Shown here: positions 8,902-17,838 of the stretch, piece by piece
Numbering within the stretch: the first letter of the stretch is position 1
How the letters are laid out: each line of letters begins with the position of its first letter
Source of the DNA: an uncultured Phascolarctobacterium sp.
GTDB taxonomy: Bacteria; Bacillota; Negativicutes; Acidaminococcales; Acidaminococcaceae
Direction: 5' to 3'
Assembly: GCA_905200645.1 (NCBI GenBank)
Contig: CAJKLD010000008.1
Span: forward strand, 8,878 to 72,877
Length of the DNA stretch: 64,000 nt
Position numbers and translations under genes: made by a program
The notes under the pieces: generated by a model
The model's input: only the letters and a program-made list of their open reading frames with translations
What the model was told of the DNA's origin: nothing
Database searches by the model: none

Positions 8902-9885
8902 TTATTTAATTCTGCCCTGCCTACGCAAATTTTTGATGCTTTCTTCCATGGTGAGCATGCCCACGCGCGTCCCAGTCTGTAAAAAAGAGCACAGCTGATA
9001 GCTTTTGCCTTCGCGAATTAAATTGCGCACTGCATCCGTAGCCAACAGCAACTCAAAAGCCGCCACGCGACCACCACCTTCTAAACAGGGCAGCAAACGC
9101 TGACATGCTACGGCCTGTAAACACTCTGCCAGCTGACTGTGCACCTGCTGCCTATTTTCTGCCTGCATATCCAAAATTCGGTTAATGCTGCTGACTACGT
9201 CGCTTGTGTGCAGAGTAGCTAATACAAGATGGCCCGTTTCTGCCGCCGCTAGAGCTATGCCCACAGTTTCACTGTCCCGCAGCTCGCCCACTAAAATTAC
9301 GTCGGGATCTTCCCGCAGAGCGCTGCGTAGACCGCTGGCAAAGCTTTTGGTGTCGCCTCCTATCTCCCGCTGATGAATCAGCGCTTTTCCAACAGGATAA
9401 AGATATTCAATCGGATCTTCCAAGGTCACTACATGAACAGCACGCGTGCTGTTCATTTTTTGTATCAGCGCAGCCAAAGTAGTGCTTTTGCCGCTGCCTG
9501 TAGGCCCCGTAATCAATACCAGACCACTGCTTAAATCGGTCAGCTCACATAACGCGCCAGGCAAGCCTAAATCGCTGCATTGAGGTATAACGCTGTGCAG
9601 CAAGCGAACAGCCAAAGCATATTGTCCCTGCTGCCGAAAAATATTGATGCGGTAGCGCTCCTTATTACAGCTCCAGGCGCAGTCTGCCTCGCCATATTTT
9701 TCTAAATGCTGTACAACAGCTAGCGGCAACAGGGAAATAAATGCTTGTATTTGCTGCGCGTCAATCATATCGCTGCTTAAAGCCTGCAAGTTTCCCTGCA
9801 AACGCATAATCGGCGCAGCGCCAACAGTAAAATGCACATCGGAAGCACCTTGAGCACGCGCTTCCTGCAAAATTTTATTTATCAT
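8902..9885 (-). CDS. pilT: PilT-like type IV pilus retraction ATPase
   Basis: A 327-residue secretion ATPase, close to the usual PilT length. The N-terminal domain begins GASDVHFTVGAAP; the core has Walker A ITGPTGSGKSTTLAAL (about 130), an Asp box TLEDPIEYL, Walker B DVILVGELRDSET and a His box HLVLATLHTSD. The C terminus lacks the exact AIRNLIRE retraction motif but has a related AVRNLIREGK. PilT hexamers depolymerise pili at the inner membrane. The gene follows the PilB-like ATPase with a three-base gap, so the two form an operon. Confidence 0.85.
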   Translation of the reverse strand: MINKILQEARAQGASDVHFTVGAAPIMRLQGNLQALSSDMIDAQQIQAFISLLPLAVVQHLEKYGEADCAWSCNKERYRINIFRQQGQYALAVRLLHSVIPQCSDLGLPGALCELTDLSSGLVLITGPTGSGKSTTLAALIQKMNSTRAVHVVTLEDPIEYLYPVGKALIHQREIGGDTKSFASGLRSALREDPDVILVGELRDSETVGIALAAAETGHLVLATLHTSDVVSSINRILDMQAENRQQVHSQLAECLQAVACQRLLPCLEGGGRVAAFELLLATDAVRNLIREGKSYQLCSFLQTGTRVGMLTMEESIKNLRRQGRIK

Positions 9886-9888
9886 TTG

Positions 9889-11058
9889 CTATTCCTCTTT
9901 CGTAATGCCTACACGCCATAATTCTTCTGCAGTAGTTTGTCCAGCTAATACTTTGCTTACTCCGTCAGCATAAAGACTGCGCCTGCCTAAACCGGCACCG
10001 TGACTTAAAAGCGCCGCTTTACCGGCGTTGGCGCTGATAAGCTCGCCCATATATTCGTCAATGGGCAAAAGCTCCTGCACTGCCAAACGACCGCGATAAC
10101 CGCTGCCGCGGCAGTACTCGCAGCCTCGCCCACGCAAAAGCCGCCAGGTTTTACCGGCAGATAGGTTCAAATAAGCCTGCTCCTTAGCAGTAGGTTCATA
10201 TTTTTCTGCACATTGAGGACAAACTCTGCGCACTAAACGCTGTGCCAAAACTCCACGTAAAGCTGCCGCTAATAAATATGGTTCTACATCCATATCCAGC
10301 AAACGAGCAACTGCTCCTGCGGCGCTGTTAGTATGCAGCGTACTTAATACTAAATGTCCGGTCAGCGCTGCCTGTACTGCCATGGAAGCCGTTTCTTGAT
10401 CGCGTATTTCTCCAACCATAATAATATCGGGATCCTGTCGTACCAACGCCCGCAATCCCACAGCAAAACCCAAACCTGCCCTGCGGTTGACAGCGACTTG
10501 ATTAACGCCATTAAGCTTATATTCAACCGGATCTTCTATAGTAACTAAATTCAGTCCTTCCTGTTGTAAAGCCTGTAAAGTAGCATACAAAGTTGTAGTT
10601 TTGCCGCTGCCAGTTGGCCCTGTAAGCAAAACTAAACCATTGCCATAAGTATACATCTTTTGATACAAGCTAAAATTTTCTGCGCTCATCCCCAAATCTT
10701 CCAAACGCCAAAGTCCTTGCTTTTGGTCAAGTAAACGAATTGCCAGCTTTTCTCCTTTTATCGTAGGCAAGGTGGACAAACGTAAATCAACTGTACGATT
10801 TTTATAAGCCAGCTGCCAACGTCCATCCTGCGGCACACGTTTTTCGGCAATATCCATACCGCTCTGCACCTTACACTGCGTAACTAAGGTACTATATGCG
10901 CTCCACGGCAGGCGGCAAAGCTCCTGCAATAAGCCGTCAATACGAAAACGAATCCGCACCTGATTATCTAAAGGCTCTATGTGTATATCGCTGGCGCCCA
11001 ATTCTATCGCCTGCTCTAAAAGCTGCTGCGCCAATCTGCCGTTACTTGTCAATTCCAT
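9889..11058 (-). CDS. Short PilB/GspE/ComGA-like pilus assembly ATPase
   Basis: A 389-residue secretion ATPase starting directly at the second N-terminal domain (GASDIHIEPLDNQVRIRFR). It has Walker A LTGPTGSGKTTTLYAT, Asp box TIEDPVEYK, Walker B DIIMVGEIRDQET and His box HLVLSTLHTN, plus a CxxC-CxxC zinc site (CPQC and CEYC, about residues 290-325) diagnostic of assembly ATPases rather than PilT. Full PilB proteins are about 560 residues, so the amino-terminal platform-docking region is missing, as in ComGA of Gram-positives. The start has AAGGGG seven bases upstream, so the short form is real. It is divergent from the secretin gene. Confidence 0.83.
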   Translation of the reverse strand: MELTSNGRLAQQLLEQAIELGASDIHIEPLDNQVRIRFRIDGLLQELCRLPWSAYSTLVTQCKVQSGMDIAEKRVPQDGRWQLAYKNRTVDLRLSTLPTIKGEKLAIRLLDQKQGLWRLEDLGMSAENFSLYQKMYTYGNGLVLLTGPTGSGKTTTLYATLQALQQEGLNLVTIEDPVEYKLNGVNQVAVNRRAGLGFAVGLRALVRQDPDIIMVGEIRDQETASMAVQAALTGHLVLSTLHTNSAAGAVARLLDMDVEPYLLAAALRGVLAQRLVRRVCPQCAEKYEPTAKEQAYLNLSAGKTWRLLRGRGCEYCRGSGYRGRLAVQELLPIDEYMGELISANAGKAALLSHGAGLGRRSLYADGVSKVLAGQTTAEELWRVGITKEE

Positions 11059-11182
11059 TTGCTCACCCCTTTTGCATCACTGATAAATTAAAATTGCTTG
11101 CTTAGCTTTTATTTTATCAGAAAATTTTTCAAAAGCAAGTTATTTCTGTTTTTTCTGATTTTTCATTATTTTGTATTGCATT

Positions 11183-11209
11183 TTGCTGTTAGCAGGTTTA
11201 CAATATGAT
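11183..11209 (+). promoter_or_regulatory. Possible secretin promoter with adjacent palindrome
   Basis: TTGCTG and TATGAT lie 15 bases apart, about 37 bases upstream of the secretin start; spacing is short, so the promoter is uncertain. A perfect 12-base palindrome, TTGATGCATCAA, begins on the last base of the -10 box (11209-11220) and could be an operator. Confidence 0.3.
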
Positions 11210-11245
11210 TGATGCATCAAGTAAATCATAAAGGAGTTCACAAAA

Positions 11246-12319
11246 ATGTTCAGGCAAATTTTCCGCTACCTCTTATTGGCTGTTCTTTTATGCTTTAGTA
11301 ATAATTTACAGGCGCAGGAAGCAGCGCGTAATCCTTTTCAGCAGCCGCATCCCGTGCAGCAAACCGTAACTCAACCAAAAATTACCTACGCAATAACGCC
11401 AACTGCGCCCAGCCTGCGCATACAGACCTATCAATTAAGCTACGCGCAAGCCGACGAGCTACAGGAAACGCTTACGCCGCTTTTTCAAGGTAAAATAACT
11501 ATTGATAAAATTACTAACAGTATCATTCTGCAAAGCACGGAGGAAGAACACGCTAAGCTCACTGCTATGCTGCCCAAGCTGGACGCAGCGACTAAACAAG
11601 TAACGTTAGAAGCAAAAATCATTGCCTTAAGTCAGGAATACAGCAAAAGCCTGGGCGTAAGCTGGAATTGGGATACTATCCCCCAGCGCAGCAATTATAA
11701 TGACAACGAAAATAATTCCAATAGTGAAAATACAGAGAATAATTTCGGCGGCAGATTTAATTTTTGGCATGGCTATGCCTTTCGCTTTAACACTACGCTC
11801 AATGCGCTCATAAGCAGCGGCAAAGCCAAAATTTTGGCCAGGCCGCACATTATCACCATTCCCGGACGCGAGGCCAGCATTTTTATTGGCAACCACATTC
11901 CCGTACAAACAGAAAAGCACGACAGCAGCGGCACCTACACGGCTACGGAATATCTTGACGCCGGTATTAAGCTGCAATATACGCCGCTAATCAGCAAGGA
12001 CGGCAAAATGGTTACAGCTAAGGTACACACGGAGGTATCAACGCCGGTACTCATCAGCGAGCTGCGCAATTACCGCATCACCAGCCGCATGGCGGACACC
12101 AACGTGCGTATGTTCAGCGGCGAAACTTTAGTCATTGGCGGTCTTATCAACGAAGAAGAACAAAATACGCTGCAAAAAATCCCTTTTTTAGGCGACTTGC
12201 CACTTTTGGGAAATTTGTTTCGCAACCGCACGAAAAAAAGCAGCAAGGTTGAAGTAATCCTGCTGCTTACGCCCCACATTACGGAAGCGGGGACTTCACC
12301 GGCGATTCATGCACTATAA
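11246..12319 (+). CDS. Short secretin (GspD/PilQ family outer-membrane channel)
   Basis: A 357-residue protein with a signal peptide (FRQIFRYLLLAVLLCFSNNLQA, cleavage about residue 24), one N1-like domain (residues 60-125, TYQLSYAQADEL) and a secretin barrel domain with the characteristic VIGGLINEEE and VEVILLLTPHI ends. Secretins form outer-membrane gates for type IV pili or type II secretion, so this gene shows that the cell has an outer membrane. It is far shorter than PilQ or GspD (over 600), lacking N0, N2 and peptidoglycan-binding parts. AAGGAG precedes the ATG. It is divergent from the PilB-like/PilT operon. Confidence 0.82.
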   Translation: MFRQIFRYLLLAVLLCFSNNLQAQEAARNPFQQPHPVQQTVTQPKITYAITPTAPSLRIQTYQLSYAQADELQETLTPLFQGKITIDKITNSIILQSTEEEHAKLTAMLPKLDAATKQVTLEAKIIALSQEYSKSLGVSWNWDTIPQRSNYNDNENNSNSENTENNFGGRFNFWHGYAFRFNTTLNALISSGKAKILARPHIITIPGREASIFIGNHIPVQTEKHDSSGTYTATEYLDAGIKLQYTPLISKDGKMVTAKVHTEVSTPVLISELRNYRITSRMADTNVRMFSGETLVIGGLINEEEQNTLQKIPFLGDLPLLGNLFRNRTKKSSKVEVILLLTPHITEAGTSPAIHAL

Positions 12320-12350
12320 ACGCACTGCACGCCACAATATTCAATTTTGC

Positions 12351-13457
12351 TTAATAAATTACAAGTAAATACACTGCTCCGCCCAACAAAAGCAAGCCGG
12401 CAAAATTATAGTACAAAAACATGCGCAGATAATTTCCTGCCTGATAAGGATGCTCTGCCACAAAAAGCTTGTAGGAAATTACGCTGGCCATGGATGCAAT
12501 CAGTGTTCCTAAACCGCCGACGTTCACGCCTAAAAGCAGTGCGTCGGCTTTCTTAGTTAAGCCTGCCAACAACATGGCCGCAGGCACGTTGCTGATAAAT
12601 TGACTTGCTGCCAAGCCCGCCAAATACGTTCCTTGAGCCGTGCCTAAAAGATATTGCTGAATATAAACCGCTAAGCATGTACTGCTGATGTTGCCGATAA
12701 AAATAAAAAAGCCGATAAAAGTAACCAGCAAGCTGTAATCAACCTGCACAAATAATTTGCGCCAGCGGATAAGAATGGCCACTACCGTAATAGCTAAGGC
12801 CAGGGTTTTATCCAGCCAATGCAGCACTGCGCCAATGTTCAACAGCAAAAGGAATAACAGCACCGCCGTCTCCAAAAGAGGCGGCTTTTTTGCGTTGGGC
12901 AGTGTTAATTGCAGCTTAGCGTCTGCACCACGCCATATTAAAACGCACAAAAATATTACGGACAACAGTCCCGGCAATGCCATAACAGAAAAAAATTTTG
13001 TCGCCGTATAACCGTAATGAGCATAGAGAAAAAGATTCTGCGGATTTCCCGGCGGCATCACCATGGAGCCTAAATTAGCCGCCAAGGTCTGCAAAATTAT
13101 CACCCGCGCCACATCTCTTTGCAGCTGCTTGCCAATAATTAAGGCTAAGGGCACAAAGGTAATGAGCGCAACGTCATTGGTTACAAACATAGATGATATG
13201 TAAGTAACACTCACCAAAGCCAGTACTACTCCCCGCCAACTGGTACAGCAATGCAAAAGCTCCAACGCCAGCCAATCGAGAAAGCGCACATTTTTTAAGC
13301 CGGCGACAACCAGCATCAGGCTAAACAGTACGCTCAACACGGCAAAATCTATATAATCCACCCTAGGCGTCTGCCACAGGCTGGAAATTGCAGCCAAAAT
13401 AACAGCAGCGCACAGCACTGTTTCTCGTTTACAAAATTTTTTTAGTTTTAAAAGCAC
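12351..13457 (-). CDS. SLC13/ArsB-type anion transporter
   Basis: A 368-residue membrane protein with about 10 helices. The central VTNDVALITFVPLALIIG and NLGSMVMPPGNPQN blocks match the ArsB/NhaD and citrate-transporter (IT) superfamily. Members move dicarboxylates, arsenite or Na+; the substrate here cannot be assigned. Translation probably starts at GTG 13457, preceded by GAAGGA, and overlaps the comF stop by ten bases, so it is likely the last gene of recD2-comF-transporter. It converges on the secretin gene with a 31-base gap and no obvious terminator. Confidence 0.68.
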   Translation of the reverse strand: MLLKLKKFCKRETVLCAAVILAAISSLWQTPRVDYIDFAVLSVLFSLMLVVAGLKNVRFLDWLALELLHCCTSWRGVVLALVSVTYISSMFVTNDVALITFVPLALIIGKQLQRDVARVIILQTLAANLGSMVMPPGNPQNLFLYAHYGYTATKFFSVMALPGLLSVIFLCVLIWRGADAKLQLTLPNAKKPPLLETAVLLFLLLLNIGAVLHWLDKTLALAITVVAILIRWRKLFVQVDYSLLVTFIGFFIFIGNISSTCLAVYIQQYLLGTAQGTYLAGLAASQFISNVPAAMLLAGLTKKADALLLGVNVGGLGTLIASMASVISYKLFVAEHPYQAGNYLRMFLYYNFAGLLLLGGAVYLLVIY

Positions 13458-14197
13458 TTATCCTTCACTTCCCAATTATCGCTGGAGGCAGTAAATGCCA
13501 ATCCATGCACTTCTTTCGCTCCATTTTCCAGCAGTATCTTCGCCGCTTCGGCCATGGTGCTGCCTGTAGTATAAATATCGTCACACAAAAGCACTCTTTT
13601 CCCTTGCACCTTGGCTTGAGGATACAAGGCAAAGCAGGCGGTCAGCTCGCTGCGCCGTTCCATAGGCTGCAGTTCAAAAAGCGGCGCCGTATGCCGCACG
13701 CGCAATAATATATTGTCACTATATTCTCCGCCCCGTTGGTCTAAAAGCGGAGCAAAAATTTCCTCAGGCACGTCAAAGCCACGCTGCTGCCTGCGTTCCG
13801 AGCTGGCAGGTATGCAAGTAATAATATCGTACTGACTAAGCCAGCGCAGTTTAGCGCTTGGCAAAACGCTTTCCGCCTGCTCTCTTAACAAGGGCAGCAA
13901 AGAGCTGTCCCCCATAAATTTTATTTGATGCAGCGCATCTTTCAAAACGCCGTCATATTTATACAGTAGCATAACACTGCTCAAAACATCCTGCGGCATA
14001 GGCTCCGCCTGCCCGGCTAAATATTCTTCCCGCGGCATAAAGCGTTCAAATATTTGCAGCAAAAAGCTTTTGCGGCAAATATCGCATAAATACGCCGTAT
14101 CTATCACTTCACCGCAGACGGCACATCGACGCGGAAAAATTAACTCTTTGACCACTTGAGTGTAATAAGCAATCTCCCGCAAATAATTTTTCAGCAT
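13448..14197 (-). CDS. comF: ComF family phosphoribosyltransferase-like protein
   Basis: A 249-residue protein with an N-terminal zinc ribbon (CAVCGEVIDTAYLCDIC, residues 22-40) and a C-terminal phosphoribosyltransferase fold with the PRPP-binding loop VLLCDDIYTTGSTM near residue 205. ComF proteins are needed for DNA uptake during transformation and are thought to act with helicases inside the cell. The ATG overlaps the recD2 stop in a TGATG junction and has AGGAGG upstream, so coupling to the helicase gene is likely. Pilus genes nearby make a competence role plausible, but this is inference. Confidence 0.82.
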   Translation of the reverse strand: MLKNYLREIAYYTQVVKELIFPRRCAVCGEVIDTAYLCDICRKSFLLQIFERFMPREEYLAGQAEPMPQDVLSSVMLLYKYDGVLKDALHQIKFMGDSSLLPLLREQAESVLPSAKLRWLSQYDIITCIPASSERRQQRGFDVPEEIFAPLLDQRGGEYSDNILLRVRHTAPLFELQPMERRSELTACFALYPQAKVQGKRVLLCDDIYTTGSTMAEAAKILLENGAKEVHGLAFTASSDNWEVKDKCF

Positions 14198-16362
14198 CAA
14201 AAGACCTCCTGATTTTCCTGCAATCTTTCTGCCAATAAGCTATGACGACGTCTAGTGCGGTCATTTTCTACAGCCGTAAAAACTGCCCGCTTACTGCCTA
14301 CCACTAAAACCTTTTGTTTGGCGCGAGTTACCGCGGTATAAAGCAGATTGCGCTGCAGCATAATATAATGACTTGGCACCATCAGCAAAATTACATAAGG
14401 ATATTCGCTGCCTTGAGATTTATGCACACTCATCGCATAGGCCAGCTGCAATTCATCACATTCGCTTTCGCTATAAGAAACAAAATCTCCCTCGGTTCGT
14501 TCAGGATAAGCTACCGTGACAGTTTTGCCCTCAATTTTATAGATGCGGCCAATGTCACCGTTAAAAACATCCTTTTCATAATTGTTGCGGATTTGCATGA
14601 CCTTATCGCCCTCACGCAGTACGCTGCCGGCAATATTCATTTCAGACTTTTTCGCACCGGGAGGATTGATATACTGCTGCAAAATTTTATTCAAATTCTG
14701 TACGCCGCAGGCGCCCTTGTGCATAGGCGACAAAACCTGCACCTTGCGCCAATCGCCGTCCATAGTCATTTCCGCGTAGGTGCGCGCCACAAATTCCGCC
14801 GCAGTTTGCTCGTCGGCAAATTCCTGCAACGCAAATTCGCTGTCGCAGCCCGTGATAAATTTCGGCATCTGCCCGTGATTTATTTTATGCGCGTTAAGCA
14901 CAATGGGACTTACCTCCGCCTGACGAAAAACATTTTCCAAACGCACCACGGGCATTTTATCGGAACGAATCATATCCTTGAGCACCGAGCCTGCGCCTAC
15001 AGACGGCAGTTGGTCAACGTCGCCGACAAAAATTAGACGGCAGCCGCCGGGAACAGCTTTTAATAAATGATACGTTAAATTTATATCCAGCATGGAAGCT
15101 TCGTCGATAATAATAGCCTCCGCATCCAGCGGCTCCTCGTCATTTTTACCAAAGCATAAGCCGTCGCCGGTCGGCTGATATTCCAATAAACGATGCACAG
15201 TCAACGCCGGATGACCTGCCGAATCTGCCAGTCTGCGCGCTGCGCGACCGGTGGGCGCTGCCAAAAGAATTCGGCAGCCTGCTTTTTCCAACACATTCAA
15301 AATACCCTTGACTACGGTAGTTTTACCGGTACCGGGGCCGCCCGTCAAAACGAAAACTCCGTGCTCCAAACTGGAATAAATAGCCTGCCTTTGCGCTTCC
15401 GCCAGCTTAATGCCAGCCTCGCGCTCCCATGCGGCAATAACTGCATCCGCATTCACGCGCGTAATAGGTTTGGCTTGGTCGCGTAAATATAGTAATCTTC
15501 TAGCCGTCTGCACTTCGGCGCGGTAAAGATATTCCGGATAAATAAAGCGCACGCCGCCCACATCCTCCAAACGCAGACGGTCATTTTCTAAAAGCTCGTT
15601 AAAAATCTGCTGCACAACTTCGCGGTCAACAACTAAAACACGAGCCGTTTCTCTTACCAACAATTCTTCGGGCACGCAGGTATGCCCTGCTCCGGCAGCC
15701 GAAGTCAAAGCGTAGCTGATGCCCGCAATTAAACGTTCCTCGCAGTCATGCTCTAATCCCATAGCCATAGCAATTCTATCCGCAGTTTTAAAACCAATAC
15801 CCTCAATATCGTTAACTAAGCTATAAGGATTTTCTTTTAAACGAGTTATCGCCGTATTGCCGTAAGCAGCCTGCAATTTTGCTGCATAACCGCTGCTGAC
15901 GCCATTAGCTTCTAAAAAAAGCATCAACTCCCTTAACCCGGACAAAGCTTGATAAGCTTCAGCAACGGCCGCCGCTTTTTTGGCGCTGATACCTTTAACC
16001 TTAGCCAGTCTTTCGGGATATTGCTCCAAAACCATTAACGTATCCGCGCCAAACATTTCCACAATGCGCGCCGCCATCACCGCGCCAATGCCAGGCAAAG
16101 CTCCCGAAGCCAAAAAACGCTCCATTCCCGCCGCAGAGGTTGGCTTGACCACTTGCAAAAAAGTAGCGTTAAACTGCCGACCAAAACGAGCATGCTCCAC
16201 CCAGTCGCCTTCCGCGCTAATTTGCTCGCCCATATAGGGAGCAGTCCCGTGATAAACCACCGTAAATTTTCCCAAGCTTTTATTTTCTACGCGCAGTACG
16301 CTGTACATACCGTCGTCACTTTGAAAAACAATATCAGCTACAATGCCTTCCAGCCTTTCCAT
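14197..16362 (-). CDS. recD2: RecD2 (RecD/TraA type) 5'-3' DNA helicase
   Basis: A 721-residue protein with an OB-like N terminus (MERLEGIVADIVFQSDDG), helix-hairpin-helix segments (ASGALPGIGAVMAARIVEMFG and following, residues 90-200) and a superfamily 1B helicase core: Walker A LTGGPGTGKTTVVKG near 340, IIIDEASMLD, and the C-terminal YAMSVHKSQGSEYP and YTAVTRAK motifs. RecD2 enzymes work without RecBC in DNA repair. The ATG at 16362 is supported by GGTGG upstream and by homology; ten extra in-frame codons upstream are rejected. Length is typical. Confidence 0.88.
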   Translation of the reverse strand: MERLEGIVADIVFQSDDGMYSVLRVENKSLGKFTVVYHGTAPYMGEQISAEGDWVEHARFGRQFNATFLQVVKPTSAAGMERFLASGALPGIGAVMAARIVEMFGADTLMVLEQYPERLAKVKGISAKKAAAVAEAYQALSGLRELMLFLEANGVSSGYAAKLQAAYGNTAITRLKENPYSLVNDIEGIGFKTADRIAMAMGLEHDCEERLIAGISYALTSAAGAGHTCVPEELLVRETARVLVVDREVVQQIFNELLENDRLRLEDVGGVRFIYPEYLYRAEVQTARRLLYLRDQAKPITRVNADAVIAAWEREAGIKLAEAQRQAIYSSLEHGVFVLTGGPGTGKTTVVKGILNVLEKAGCRILLAAPTGRAARRLADSAGHPALTVHRLLEYQPTGDGLCFGKNDEEPLDAEAIIIDEASMLDINLTYHLLKAVPGGCRLIFVGDVDQLPSVGAGSVLKDMIRSDKMPVVRLENVFRQAEVSPIVLNAHKINHGQMPKFITGCDSEFALQEFADEQTAAEFVARTYAEMTMDGDWRKVQVLSPMHKGACGVQNLNKILQQYINPPGAKKSEMNIAGSVLREGDKVMQIRNNYEKDVFNGDIGRIYKIEGKTVTVAYPERTEGDFVSYSESECDELQLAYAMSVHKSQGSEYPYVILLMVPSHYIMLQRNLLYTAVTRAKQKVLVVGSKRAVFTAVENDRTRRRHSLLAERLQENQEVF

Positions 16363-16459
16363 AGCCTCACCACCAAATATTTTTATCTCCATACGAAAAT
16401 CTGTTTCATAATTACGTTTATATTATAACATGAAAAGCCTTGCGACGGGAGTATTTCCC

Positions 16460-16488
16460 TTTACAAGAGTTAGTATTTTCGCTATAAT
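16460..16488 (+). promoter_or_regulatory. Promoter of the SpeD-like gene
   Basis: TTTACA and TATAAT are separated by exactly 17 bases, about 80 bases before the GTG start. The leader contains a CTTACTG/CAGTAAG hairpin with a 16-base A-rich loop (16509-16538). Confidence 0.6.
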
Positions 16489-16570
16489 AAAATATATAAC
16501 TAAATTTTCTTACTGGATTACTAAAAAAAAACAGTAAGCTTTGTAATTATTTTATTTTAGGGGTGCAATT

Positions 16571-17053
16571 GTGAAACAAAAAAATTTTATTGGTAAATTG
16601 ATTGCCATTGATATGTATAACTGCGGCACAGAAGAAATAGCCAATCCCGCTACGGCCGAGGAGCTGCTGCGCCAAGGCTGTGAAGAATTTTCTATGAATT
16701 GTCAGCAAATTGTCTGCTGTCAGGATGACGGACAGAATGAATATTCTCTTTTTGCCATCTGCAAGCAGGGACATGTAACATTGCATGTTTATCCCAAAAT
16801 GGGCTTTATGACGGCGGACATTTTCAGCTGCTTTAAAGAAGCAGAACCGGCAGCCTTCGCCAGCTATCTGCGTTTAGCCTTTGACGCTGACAAATCAAAA
16901 ATTACTCTTTTGGACCGCGGGGATTTTGGCTGTCAAAACGATATGAAGCCTACTCGTCGTTCCAAAATTAAATTTATCCGCCGCACGAAAAACGTAACGC
17001 AGAACGTCAGCGATAGACTAAAAAAAATAATGATGAAGCCTCGTTCTCTGTAA
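16571..17053 (+). CDS. SpeD-like protein without the pyruvoyl-forming serine
   Basis: A 160-residue protein aligned with S-adenosylmethionine decarboxylase proenzymes: FIGKLIAIDMYNC near the start and GHVTLHVYPKMGFMTADIFSC at 67-87. In SpeD the equivalent stretch reads ESHLTIHTWPE..FTCG, and the serine before the histidine is cleaved to make the pyruvoyl cofactor. Here that position is Gly67, so self-processing is not expected; the later histidine (72) and cysteine (87) remain, while the conserved PE glutamate is Lys. A basic tail of about 35 residues is added. Start is GTG with AGGGG upstream. Polyamine synthesis by this protein is unlikely; binding or regulation is possible. Confidence 0.65.
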   Translation: MKQKNFIGKLIAIDMYNCGTEEIANPATAEELLRQGCEEFSMNCQQIVCCQDDGQNEYSLFAICKQGHVTLHVYPKMGFMTADIFSCFKEAEPAAFASYLRLAFDADKSKITLLDRGDFGCQNDMKPTRRSKIKFIRRTKNVTQNVSDRLKKIMMKPRSL

Positions 17054-17067
17054 CTAACGTATAACGC

Positions 17068-17097
17068 AAGCTGCCAGAATCTTGGCAGCTTTTTTTC
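17068..17097 (+). terminator. Intrinsic terminator after the SpeD-like gene
   Basis: AAGCTGCCA and TGGCAGCTT form a nine-base stem with a six-base loop, followed by a run of seven T. It separates the SpeD-like gene from the HAD gene. Confidence 0.85.
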
Positions 17098-17123
17098 TAT
17101 AAACATTCGAGGAGGATTTTGAC

Positions 17124-17819
17124 ATGAAATATCTTATGTGGGATGTAGACGGCACGCTGGTACTCACGGGCGGCGCCGGCAAAGAAGCCATGGTTAAAGT
17201 AATCAAGGATTATTATTTTCTTGACGCTTTCGATTTTACCCAAAGCCTGGCAGGACGCACCGATTCTGACATTATCAAATCAACGGTCACACGGCTGCGC
17301 GGACGCTGCAGTAGCGCGGAAGCCGCCGGACTTTTAATTCGCTATCACATAGAGCTGCCCAAGCAGCTGCCGCTGCATCAAGGCAGAATTATGAAAAACG
17401 TAGAAAAAACCTTAGCTTACTTCAACCAACCTAATAGCAAATATCTTAACTGCCTGCTCACCGGCAATACCCGCAGCGGCGCCCAGGCCAAGCTGGCTTA
17501 TTACGGACTGGATAAATATTTTTCCTTTGATCACAGCGTTTTCGGCGAGGTCAGCGAAAAACGTGAGGAGCTGGCGCGCATTGCTTTTTCCCGTTTTTAT
17601 TTAATGCACGAGCAAAATTTTTCGCCAGAAAAAATGGTTTTCATTGGCGATACGCTTAACGACGCCAACTGCGCCAAAGCAATCAACGCCCGATGTCTGA
17701 TTGTTTTGGACGGCTCCAACTGCAAGCGCGAAGATTTCGCAGACTCACAGCCTTGGAAAATAATCGACGCGCTGCCCGACGACCCACGAGATTTGGAAAA
17801 GCTTTTGGAAGAAGCTTAA
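17124..17819 (+). CDS. HAD superfamily phosphatase (phosphoglycolate phosphatase-like)
   Basis: A 231-residue protein with motif I DVDGTLV (residues 8-14), motif II LLTGNTRSG near 113 and motif IV VFIGDTLNDANCAKA near 172, the full haloacid dehalogenase phosphatase set with an alpha-helical C1 cap. Such enzymes remove phosphate from small metabolites; substrate is not predictable. AGGAGG sits eight bases before the ATG. It is followed after 19 bases by the pentapeptide-repeat gene and lies after a terminator, so these two may form a unit. Confidence 0.8.
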   Translation: MKYLMWDVDGTLVLTGGAGKEAMVKVIKDYYFLDAFDFTQSLAGRTDSDIIKSTVTRLRGRCSSAEAAGLLIRYHIELPKQLPLHQGRIMKNVEKTLAYFNQPNSKYLNCLLTGNTRSGAQAKLAYYGLDKYFSFDHSVFGEVSEKREELARIAFSRFYLMHEQNFSPEKMVFIGDTLNDANCAKAINARCLIVLDGSNCKREDFADSQPWKIIDALPDDPRDLEKLLEEA

Positions 17820-17838
17820 ATATGAAAGCAGGTACCAC

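Noticed and set aside
14314..15036. 240-residue plus-strand open frame
   Set aside because: Antisense to the recD2 helicase core; no domain recognised.
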